The notes below the pieces were generated by a model that made no database searches, had not been told where the DNA came from, and saw only the letters and a list, made by a program, of their open reading frames with translations. From Acidobacteriota bacterium (GTDB lineage Bacteria; Acidobacteriota; Thermoanaerobaculia; UBA5066; Gp7-AA6): DNA of 32,725 bases. The position numbers were made by a program, and so were the translations under genes. The DNA is taken from positions 1 to 32,725 of the forward strand of contig QHVV01000071.1 in the NCBI GenBank assembly GCA_003222385.1. The letters are read 5' to 3'. Positions within the stretch are counted from its first letter, which is position 1. Each line of letters begins with the position of its first letter. Positions 1 to 6,723 of the stretch are shown here, one piece after another.

Positions 1-752
1 ATCGGGTCGCCTCCGAGCCGCGGGTCGAAGATGCCGAGGTGGAAGAGCCGTTCGACCGCGACCATCAGGAGCGTGACGGCGATGACCGGCGTCGCCAGCA
101 CGAAGATGAGGCTCGTCGCGTAGTGCGACCACACGAAGAGCGGCAGCCGGAACCAGGTCAGCCCCGGCGCGCGCATGGTGTGGATCGTGACGATGAAGTT
201 CAGGCCGGTCAGGATCGAGGAGAGGCCGGTGATGAAGATGCCGACCGCGGTTGCGATGACGTGCGTGTTCGACGAGGCGGTGCTGTACGGGGTGTAAAAG
301 GTCCAGCCGGTGTCGACGCCTCCGTGGACCACCGCCCACAGAGTGAACATGGCGCCGACCATGTAGATGTACCAGGAGAGCAGGTTCAGCCTCGGAAAGG
401 CGAGATCCCGGGCCCCGATCATCATCGGGATCAGGAAGTTGCCGAGCACCGCCGGGATCGACGGGATCAGGAAGAAGAACACCATCACGACGCCGTGCAT
501 CGTGAAGAGCTTGTTGTAGGTCTGCGACTGCACGAGGTCTCCGGCCGGCGTCAGGAGCTCGAGCCGGATCAACAGCGCGAAGAGTCCCCCGAGGAAGAAG
601 AAGAACGTGATCGACGCGAGGTAGAGGAGCGCGATCCGCTTGTGGTCGCGCGTCAGCAGCCACGACTTCACGCCGTACTGGGCGTTCAGGTAGTGGACGC
701 GCGGCTCGATCGGGTGTTCCGACCGGGGCGGTACGGCGACGACGGAGCTCAC
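1..752 (-). CDS. coxA: Cytochrome c oxidase subunit I (caa3-type), C-terminal part outside the window
   Basis: Subunit I is the catalytic haem-copper subunit that reduces oxygen in the cytoplasmic membrane. The first 250 codons are visible. They start [13 protein letters not shown], then show a first membrane segment (residues about 35-55) and the family signature [18 protein letters not shown], whose His is a low-spin haem ligand. [19 protein letters not shown] and further membrane helices follow. The start is a GTG at 752 that overlaps the coxB stop (GTGA), so translation is probably coupled to coxB. The binuclear-centre histidines and the K-channel lie beyond the left edge and cannot be checked. 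It is the last visible gene of the ACIII-oxidase operon. Family assignment is very secure; a fusion to subunit III cannot be excluded because the end is missing. Confidence 0.96.
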   Translation of the reverse strand, partial: MSSVVAVPPRSEHPIEPRVHYLNAQYGVKSWLLTRDHKRIALLYLASITFFFFLGGLFALLIRLELLTPAGDLVQSQTYNKLFTMHGVVMVFFFLIPSIPAVLGNFLIPMMIGARDLAFPRLNLLSWYIYMVGAMFTLWAVVHGGVDTGWTFYTPYSTASSNTHVIATAVGIFITGLSSILTGLNFIVTIHTMRAPGLTWFRLPLFVWSHYATSLIFVLATPVIAVTLLMVAVERLFHLGIFDPRLGGDP

Positions 753-1747
753 TTTGGCGCCTCCCTCTCCGGAGCGGACTCCTTGACCGCCGGCGCCACC
801 CCCGCCGGCGACGAGCCCGCTTTCGAGAGCGACTTGATGTAGGCAACGAGCTGGAGGAGTCCCTCCTCGCTGATCAGCCCCTGAAAAGTCGGCATGATCG
901 GCTGGAAACCGGTCACGAGCTTCGCGTTGGGCGCGACGATCGACTCGCGGATGTAGCTCTCGTCCGCGACGAGCGTGCGTCCGTCCTGCAGAGTCACGGT
1001 CTTTCCGAAGAGACCCTCGAGGTTCGGACCGCGTGCCAGCGAATCCGGGCGGTGGCAGGTGTTGCACGCGTGCTGGGCGAACAGCTTCGCGCCGGCCGAA
1101 GCCAGCGATTCGCTGCCCGTGCCGCCCGCGAGCCAGTTCTGGAACGCGAGGGGATCCATGGCTTCGACCCAACCGATCATCGCCGAGTGCTTGGTGCCGC
1201 AGTACTGCGCGCAGAAGACGTGGTACCGGCCGGGCCGGGTCGCCTCGAACCACGCGGTCGCGTAGCGTCCGGGAACGACGTCCTTCTTCATGCGGAAAGC
1301 GGGCACGAAGAAGTCGTGGATGACGTCCTCGGAGGTCAGGGTCAGGCGGACCGCGCGGCCCACCGGGACGTGCAGCTCGTTGATCTCCCGCTGTCCGTCG
1401 GCGTGCTGGATCTTCCACATCCACTGCTTTCCGACGACGTAGATCTCGAGCGCATGGGTCGGCGGCCGGTTCATCGCGAAGAAGAGGTTGGCCCCCCAGA
1501 AGAAAAACGTGAGGGTGATGAAGAGCGGAATCACCGTCCAGGCGACTTCGAGCTTCAACGAGCCCTCGACTCCGCGGGGGAGCTCCGACTCCGACCGCCT
1601 CCGATACTTGATCGCGAAGTAGATGACCGCGAGCGCGATCAGCGTCGCGAAGAAGAAGCTGACGAGGAGCAGGTAGAAGTAAAGATGGTCGACGTGCGGC
1701 GCCATCGAGGAGGCCTGCTCCGGAAAGAGCGGGAAGGTCTCTCTCAC
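749..1747 (-). CDS. coxB: Cytochrome c oxidase subunit II fused to cytochrome c (caa3-type)
   Basis: About 332 aa. Subunit II accepts electrons through its CuA centre and passes them to subunit I. Two N-terminal membrane helices (about 22-45 and 68-90) are followed by the cupredoxin domain with CuA ligands H144, C179, C183, H187 and M190 (pattern [12 protein letters not shown]). A C-terminal cytochrome c domain follows, with CNTCH at 228-232 and a later MPTF methionine as likely axial ligand. The fusion makes this a caa3-type enzyme that can take electrons without a soluble cytochrome. I chose the GTG at 1747, which overlaps the Sco stop by GTGA, because the family normally begins with a PLFPEQAS motif and this start retains it (residues 6-13). 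An internal ATG would remove that motif. The short tail after the haem domain is Ala/Pro/Glu-rich. Confidence 0.96.
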   Translation of the reverse strand: MRETFPLFPEQASSMAPHVDHLYFYLLLVSFFFATLIALAVIYFAIKYRRRSESELPRGVEGSLKLEVAWTVIPLFITLTFFFWGANLFFAMNRPPTHALEIYVVGKQWMWKIQHADGQREINELHVPVGRAVRLTLTSEDVIHDFFVPAFRMKKDVVPGRYATAWFEATRPGRYHVFCAQYCGTKHSAMIGWVEAMDPLAFQNWLAGGTGSESLASAGAKLFAQHACNTCHRPDSLARGPNLEGLFGKTVTLQDGRTLVADESYIRESIVAPNAKLVTGFQPIMPTFQGLISEEGLLQLVAYIKSLSKAGSSPAGVAPAVKESAPEREAPK

Positions 1748-2568
1748 GCTTCTCCGCTCTGGGAGGCGACCGCCGTCGCATCCCGCCGACGGTCTCTTCG
1801 CCACATCAGCAGGAGAAACACCACCAGCCCGGAAACGATGGCGACTCCCCCGAGGCGCACCATGTTCATCACGACGGCGCCGTAGCGGGCGGCGACGGGG
1901 TCGTAGTGGTAGCAGTAGAGGAGGAGCGCGTCGACGAGCGTTCCGATCTTTCCCCGCGAAGCCTCGATGAGCGCGAGGCGCAGATCGCGCGGCGCGTACT
2001 CGATGCCGAAGAAGTAGCGCGAGAGTCTTCCATCCGGAGTCGCGACGTAGATCGCGCTCGCGTGAGCGAACTGGCCGATCCGCTCGTCCCACGCGTACCG
2101 GAACCCGACGGCGTCGGTCAGGCCGGCGATCGACCGCGGCTCTCCGGTCAGGAAATGCCAGCCACCCGCCGCGCCCCGCCGCCCGTAGCGTCCGACGTAA
2201 GGCTCCTTCTTCGCGCGGGCGGCGGCGGGAGTGTCCCGCGGGTCGAAGCTGACCGTCACGACCTCGAAGTCGCGGCCGACGTCCAACGGGAGGACGCGGA
2301 GAGAGGAGAGGAGGCCGTTCAAGACCTGCGTGCAGAGCATGGGGCAGTTGTAGTAGGCGAGCACGAGCACGACGGGGCGCTTCCCGAAGTAGTCGGCGAG
2401 GTGGACGGTCCGTCCCGCCTCGTCGCGGAAGGGCAGATCGAGGGGGAGGAGGCGCGGCGCGATCCCGACGTTCACGAGGATCGGAGGGCGGGAGTCGGGC
2501 GGGGCCGTCTGCGCGAGAAGCGGCAGGGAAGCCGTAAAGAACGTCAGAGCGAAGACTGCCCGTCTCAT
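1744..2568 (-). CDS. SCO1/SenC-family copper chaperone for the oxidase CuA site
   Basis: A 274-aa membrane-anchored protein. A signal peptide (about 1-20) leads into a thioredoxin-like domain with the Sco copper motif CPMLC (C75, C79) and the partner histidine H169 in [10 protein letters not shown] predicted C-terminal membrane helix spans about 235-255. Sco proteins deliver copper to, or keep reduced, the CuA cysteines of subunit II, which agrees with coxB lying immediately downstream. The ATG overlaps the previous gene's stop (ATGA), and the stop overlaps the coxB GTG. The C-terminal anchor is seen in the versions encoded within ACIII/oxidase operons. Confidence 0.93.
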   Translation of the reverse strand: MRRAVFALTFFTASLPLLAQTAPPDSRPPILVNVGIAPRLLPLDLPFRDEAGRTVHLADYFGKRPVVLVLAYYNCPMLCTQVLNGLLSSLRVLPLDVGRDFEVVTVSFDPRDTPAAARAKKEPYVGRYGRRGAAGGWHFLTGEPRSIAGLTDAVGFRYAWDERIGQFAHASAIYVATPDGRLSRYFFGIEYAPRDLRLALIEASRGKIGTLVDALLLYCYHYDPVAARYGAVVMNMVRLGGVAIVSGLVVFLLLMWRRDRRRDATAVASQSGEA

Positions 2569-3014
2569 CGTTTCCCGTTTCCCGTTTCCCGTTTCCCGAC
2601 GAGCATCGTCGGCGTCGGTACCGGCGTGACCGGCTTCGTCACCGGTAGACCGCGTTCGACGAGCAGATCCATCGCGCGCGCGATCGGGATCCGCGCCACG
2701 CCGGCATTGCGGTCCACCCAGCCGTAGGTCGTCAGGACCGCGTCTTCGCTCGCGCGCATCCGCCGGCGCGGCGCGAGCGGGTCCGGCTCCAACCTCGGCT
2801 CGGGCGGCGTGCGCCGCAGGCTCGCGGACACGAGTGGAGAGACGGGCTCGTTCTGCTTTCGGTCGTGGGCTTCGAGCGCCCGGAAGTAACCGAAGATCGC
2901 GACGTGGACGAGAATCGCCGCGGCCGCGAGGCCGATTCCAAACTTGACGATCCCGCCGATCGAGACGTCGCTCGTCTCGTGGGTGACGGGGGGCGGCGGA
3001 TCAATGGGCGCCAT
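2565..3014 (-). CDS. Small membrane protein of the ACIII-oxidase operon, function unknown
   Basis: 149 aa with one predicted membrane helix (about 24-48, IVKFGIGLAAAAILVHVAIF), a basic/proline-rich linker, and a C-terminal segment YGWVDRNAGVARIPIARAMD. I recall that segment from unnamed proteins encoded between actF and sco in similar operons. It may be an accessory subunit such as an ActG-like protein or an assembly factor, but the sequence does not prove this. The start overlaps the end of actF by 14 bp, and the stop overlaps the Sco start by ATGA. The last residues ([10 protein letters not shown]) are encoded by the heptanucleotide repeat, so the native C-terminus may be shorter in relatives. 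Confidence 0.8.
   Translation of the reverse strand: MAPIDPPPPVTHETSDVSIGGIVKFGIGLAAAAILVHVAIFGYFRALEAHDRKQNEPVSPLVSASLRRTPPEPRLEPDPLAPRRRMRASEDAVLTTYGWVDRNAGVARIPIARAMDLLVERGLPVTKPVTPVPTPTMLVGKRETGNGKR
2571..2598. repeat. Heptanucleotide simple repeat, four TTTCCCG units
   Basis: Four perfect tandem copies of TTTCCCG (GGGAAAC-type on the coding strand) lie in the last codons of the small membrane-protein gene and end a few bases before the Sco ATG. Because 7 is not a multiple of 3, any gain or loss of a unit would shift the reading frame of the upstream gene's tail and move its stop relative to the coupled Sco start. Confidence 0.95.
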
Positions 3015-4185
3015 GCACCGCCGCCTGCTGCATCTCCGGATCGTTCAGAGGAAGGAGGGGCCGTCGACCGAGCTGCCAGAGAAAAGCTCCGAACCACACC
3101 CCTCCCACTCCGATCGGGGCGAGGAGGTCCATCCAGTGGATCCGCAACCGTCCGCCCGCAAACGCCGGCTGCGTCATCCAGAACACGTTCACGAGCTGCA
3201 TGAAAACGACGAGCCCGGCGACCGCCCCGAGGACTCGCGGGTTCCGGTTGGCGGAGGCGGGCAGCAGCATCAGAAACGGGAGGACGAAGTGAAAGAGGAG
3301 GATCGCGAGCCCGATCCAGCCCCAGCCTCCCTGGAGGCGCCGGAGATACCAGGGGATCTCCTCGGGCAGGTTTCCGGCCCAGATGATCAGGTATTGCGAG
3401 AAGGAGACGTACGCCCAGAACATCACGAAGGCGAGCATCAGCTTTCCCAGGTCGTGGTAGTGCCTCGGTCCGACGTACCCGGCGAACGGTGCGCGGTCCG
3501 AAAGCAGGACCAGGACGACCACGATGAACGCGAAAGCGGAGAGTCCCTGTCCTGCGATGAACAGCACACCGTACATGGTCGAAAACCAGTGCGGCTCGAG
3601 CGACATCGCCCAGTCGATGGACGCGAACGTCACGGTCAGCCCGTAAGCGACGAGCCCGGCCGAGGAGAGGAGCTGCAGCCGTCGCGAGATCGCACGGCCG
3701 CCCGTCGCGTCCTGCTCGCGGGACCACCGATTGAGGAAGTAAGCGAACCCGAGCCAGGCCCCGAAATACAGGAGCGCGCGGATGGAAAAGAACGGGACGT
3801 TCAGGTAGAGGCTCTTGTGGCGCAGAACCGGATCCTGCGCCACGCGCGCCGGGTCCGCCCACTCGTAGATCTTCCGTGCGCCGAAGAGGATCGGCAGGAA
3901 CAGGAGGAGCATCAGCGGCAGCGTGCGCGTCGCCGACTCGAGCGGACGGCGGATCGGAAGCCCCCACGCTCCGCCCGTGACGTGATTGAGCATCGCGACC
4001 GCCATGCAACCGAGCGCGATGCCGGTCCAGAAGAGGTAGGCGGAGAGGTAGGAGCGGAAGAACTGCGCCGGCGCGAAGAACGCTCCGATTGCGCAGACGG
4101 CGAGTGCCCCGGCCCCGAGGAAGAGCGCCGGGCGCTGGAAGCGCTCCAGGGCGTGCGGGGCGGCGACGTCGGTCTCGCCGTTCAT
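3001..4185 (-). CDS. actF: ACIII quinol:electron acceptor oxidoreductase subunit ActF
   Basis: 394 aa, an NrfD/PsrC-related integral membrane subunit of alternative complex III with about ten predicted membrane helices. Recognisable stretches are the N-terminal ERFQRPALFLGAGAL, the central FASIDWAMSLEPHWFSTMYG that is typical of ActF, and GYVGPRHYHDLGKLMLAFVM followed by FSQYLIIWAGNLPEE. In solved ACIII structures ActF and ActC form the two membrane bundles, and ActC carries the better supported quinol site. The start is the ATG at 4185 overlapping the actE stop (ATGA). Upstream in-frame sequence only shadows actE. Confidence 0.94.
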   Translation of the reverse strand: MNGETDVAAPHALERFQRPALFLGAGALAVCAIGAFFAPAQFFRSYLSAYLFWTGIALGCMAVAMLNHVTGGAWGLPIRRPLESATRTLPLMLLLFLPILFGARKIYEWADPARVAQDPVLRHKSLYLNVPFFSIRALLYFGAWLGFAYFLNRWSREQDATGGRAISRRLQLLSSAGLVAYGLTVTFASIDWAMSLEPHWFSTMYGVLFIAGQGLSAFAFIVVVLVLLSDRAPFAGYVGPRHYHDLGKLMLAFVMFWAYVSFSQYLIIWAGNLPEEIPWYLRRLQGGWGWIGLAILLFHFVLPFLMLLPASANRNPRVLGAVAGLVVFMQLVNVFWMTQPAFAGGRLRIHWMDLLAPIGVGGVWFGAFLWQLGRRPLLPLNDPEMQQAAVHGAH

Positions 4186-4769
4186 TTCCGCTCCTTCAAG
4201 CTCCGCCGCTCCGGCTCGGGGACGTCGGCCAGAGCCGCGCGCTGCGACAGCTGCAGCGCCCGGACGTATGCCGCGATCGCCCAGCGGTCCTCCGGAGGGA
4301 TCTGTTGCGCGTAGTCGGGCATCGCGCCCAACCCGCGCGTGATCACGTCGTAGAAGTGGCCGATCGGCGCGTCGCGGAGGCGCTCGATGTGCAACGACGG
4401 CGGGGGACGATAGCCGCGGCGGACGACCATCCCTCCGCCGCCCCCGGTGCGGTCGTGGCACGGAGTGCAGAAGATCTCGAAGCGCTGCCGGCCCCGCGCA
4501 AGCAGCTCGCGGGTGAGCGGCACCGGCATCGTCGTCCGGAGCTCTTCCGCGCTCGGAGCTCCCGCGGCCGGGACCGGCGCCGACGCGAGCGTGCCCCGCG
4601 CGACCGTCCCCTCGACGAGCGGCCGCGACGCGCGCTGGTCCGCGAAGAAATCGCTCTTTTGGAGCGGCCGGTACTTGGGCTGGTCGTACATCTCCTGGCG
4701 GCAGCCGCACGCCGAGATCAGCGCGATCGCTCCGAGGTAGATCGTGGCGCGATGGACCTTCCCCGTCAT
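4182..4769 (-). CDS. actE: ACIII monohaem cytochrome c subunit ActE (lipoprotein)
   Basis: 195 aa. The N-terminal export signal ends in ALISAC with a Cys at 21, which fits lipidation. The segment MYDQPKYRPLQKSDFF is diagnostic of ActE. The single haem motif CTPCH is at 101-105, and a candidate axial Met lies in LGAMPDYAQQIP. It receives electrons from the ActA/ActB side of the complex and hands them towards the oxidase, here plausibly to the cytochrome domain of CoxB. Both ends overlap neighbours by four bases (actD stop/actE start, actE stop/actF start). Confidence 0.95.
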   Translation of the reverse strand: MTGKVHRATIYLGAIALISACGCRQEMYDQPKYRPLQKSDFFADQRASRPLVEGTVARGTLASAPVPAAGAPSAEELRTTMPVPLTRELLARGRQRFEIFCTPCHDRTGGGGGMVVRRGYRPPPSLHIERLRDAPIGHFYDVITRGLGAMPDYAQQIPPEDRWAIAAYVRALQLSQRAALADVPEPERRSLKERK

Positions 4770-5302
4770 TCCTCGACCTCCACGACTTCCCGCGCGCCCA
4801 CGCTCTCGAAGAACGCCCGGATGGACCTCTCGTTGAAAAGCGGATCCTTCGCTTCGATGCAGAGGAAGAAGCGATCCCGCGACGCGAAGGCGAAGCGCGG
4901 CGCGTTGAACACGGGGTGGTAAGGCATCGGCAACCCGTTCATCCCGAGCATGCCGAGAACGGCGAAGACCGCGGCGAAAAGGACCGTCAGCTCGAAGGTG
5001 ATCGGGATGAACGACGGCCAGCTGGCGAGCGGCCGTCCTCCGACGTTGATCGGATAGTGAATCGTGGTCGAAAACCACTGCATTCCGAGCGCGGTCGCGC
5101 AGCCGATCAGGCCGCCGGCCAGGACGACGAGCGGGAGCTTCGTTCGACCGAAACCGAGGGCGTCGGAGAGCCCGTGGATCGGAAAGGGAGTGTAGGCGTC
5201 CATCCGGCGGTAGCCCGCCTCGCGCGCGCGCCGCGCGGCCTCCACGAGCTCCTCGGGTCTCTCGAACTCCGCCAGGAGACCGTAGACGCGCGGAAGGTGC
5301 AT
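4766..5302 (-). CDS. actD: ACIII subunit ActD (DUF3341)
   Basis: 178 aa from the ATG. The cytoplasmic N-terminal domain has YGLLAEFERPEELVEAARRA and the typical MDAYTPFPIHGL. Two membrane helices follow (about 58-80 and 95-120), then NGLPMPYHPVFN and a C-terminal RDRFFLCIEAKDP segment ending in an acidic tail. ActD is a peripheral and membrane-spanning structural subunit. The ATG at 5302 lies 11 bp after the actC stop and has a poor ribosome-binding site. An in-frame TTG at 5317 overlaps the actC stop (TTGA) and lies close behind GGAGGAAGG, so the true start may be five codons earlier. Confidence 0.94.
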   Translation of the reverse strand: MHLPRVYGLLAEFERPEELVEAARRAREAGYRRMDAYTPFPIHGLSDALGFGRTKLPLVVLAGGLIGCATALGMQWFSTTIHYPINVGGRPLASWPSFIPITFELTVLFAAVFAVLGMLGMNGLPMPYHPVFNAPRFAFASRDRFFLCIEAKDPLFNERSIRAFFESVGAREVVEVEE

Positions 5303-5313
5303 CGGGTTCGAGC

Positions 5314-6723
5314 TCAACCTTCCTCCCCGGCGACCGAATGCTCCGGGATCGGCTGCATGGCGAGCGGCCCGGCTTCCGGGACGAGAGTCCGCATTTCGAA
5401 GATCGAGATCATCGGCAGGAACCGGATGAACAGGAACATGAGCGCGAGGAAGAGCCCGATCGTTCCGACGAACGTCGCCCAGTCCCAGATCGTCGGGAAG
5501 TACATCCCCCAGGACGAGGGGAGAAAGTCGCGGTGGAGGCTCGTCACGACGATGACGAACCGCTCGAGCCACATCCCGATCGACACGACGACCGCGATCC
5601 CGAACAGCACGGGCGGGCTCGTCCGCACGCGCTTGAACCAGAGGAACTGCGGCGCGACGATGTTGCACAGCATCAGCGACCAGTAGACCGGCGCATAGGG
5701 GCCGCGCATCCGGTTCCCGATCATGTAGCCCTCGTAAGGGTTCGCGCTGTACCACGACATGAACGCTTCGATGACGTAGCCGTACCCGACGATCAGGCCC
5801 GTCGCGAGGAGAATCTTCGCCATGTTCTCGAGGTGCCGCATCGTGATGAAGTCCTGCAGCCCGTAAACCGCCCGCAGCGGGATCGCGAGCAGGAGGACCA
5901 TCGCGAAGCCGGCGTAGATCGCTCCCGCCACGAAGTAGGGGGGGAAGATCGTCGAGTGCCAGCCGGGGATGATCCCGATCGTGAAGTCGAACGACACCAC
6001 GGTGTGCACCGAAATGACGAGCGGCGTCGCGAGCCCCGCGAGCAGCAGATAGGCGGTCTCGTAGCGGTACCAGTGGAGCGCGGATCCACGCCACCCCATC
6101 GCAAGCATCCCGTAGAAGATCTGGAAGCCTTTCCGCCGCGCGCGGTCGCGCAGCGTCGCTAAGTCCGGGATCATTCCGACGAACCAGAAGAGGAGCGACA
6201 CGCTCGCGTACGTGGAGACCGCGAAGACGTCCCAGACGAGCGGGCTCCTCCACTGCGGCCAGAGCGCCATCGTGTTCGGGTAGGGGAGCAGCCAGTAGGC
6301 GAGCCATGGCCGCCCCATGTGCAGGAGCGGGAAGAGACCGGCGCACGCGACCGCAAAGAGCGTCATCGCCTCCGCGAAGCGGTTGATCGACGTGCGCCAC
6401 TCCTGGCGAAGGAGAAGCAGGATCGCGGAGATCAGGGTTCCCGCGTGGCCGATCCCGATCCACCAGACGAAGTTGATGATCGCGAAACCCCAGCCGACCG
6501 GCTGGTTGACGCCCCAGATCCCGATGCCTTTGGCGAGGAGATAGCTGATCGCCCCGAGCAGGACCATCGTCAGCGTGAAGGAGGCGAAAAAGCCGAGGAC
6601 CCAGAAGAGCGGCGTCCTCCGGGCGAGGACGATCGAGCTGATCTTGTCGGTAACCGTGGCATACGTGTGCCCCGGCTCGATCACCGGCGGCCCGCCCCGC
6701 CCCGGCTGGACGGCTCGGCTCAC
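5314..6723 (-). CDS. actC: ACIII quinol-oxidising membrane subunit ActC (NrfD/PsrC family)
   Basis: 469 aa with about ten predicted membrane helices. Family marks include NQPVGWGFAIINFVWWIGIGHAGTL near the N-terminus (positions about 85-110), LLHMGRPWLAYWLLPYPN, WDVFAVSTYASVSLLFW, and LVISVHTVVSFDF with IIPGWHSTIFPPYFVAGAI. The His and Asp residues in these segments are associated with quinol binding and proton handling in NrfD-like proteins. The start is the GTG at 6723, which overlaps the actB stop (GTGA). It gives the usual short N-terminus before PGHTYATVTDKI. The protein works in the cytoplasmic membrane next to the ActB iron-sulfur module. Confidence 0.94.
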   Translation of the reverse strand: MSRAVQPGRGGPPVIEPGHTYATVTDKISSIVLARRTPLFWVLGFFASFTLTMVLLGAISYLLAKGIGIWGVNQPVGWGFAIINFVWWIGIGHAGTLISAILLLLRQEWRTSINRFAEAMTLFAVACAGLFPLLHMGRPWLAYWLLPYPNTMALWPQWRSPLVWDVFAVSTYASVSLLFWFVGMIPDLATLRDRARRKGFQIFYGMLAMGWRGSALHWYRYETAYLLLAGLATPLVISVHTVVSFDFTIGIIPGWHSTIFPPYFVAGAIYAGFAMVLLLAIPLRAVYGLQDFITMRHLENMAKILLATGLIVGYGYVIEAFMSWYSANPYEGYMIGNRMRGPYAPVYWSLMLCNIVAPQFLWFKRVRTSPPVLFGIAVVVSIGMWLERFVIVVTSLHRDFLPSSWGMYFPTIWDWATFVGTIGLFLALMFLFIRFLPMISIFEMRTLVPEAGPLAMQPIPEHSVAGEEG

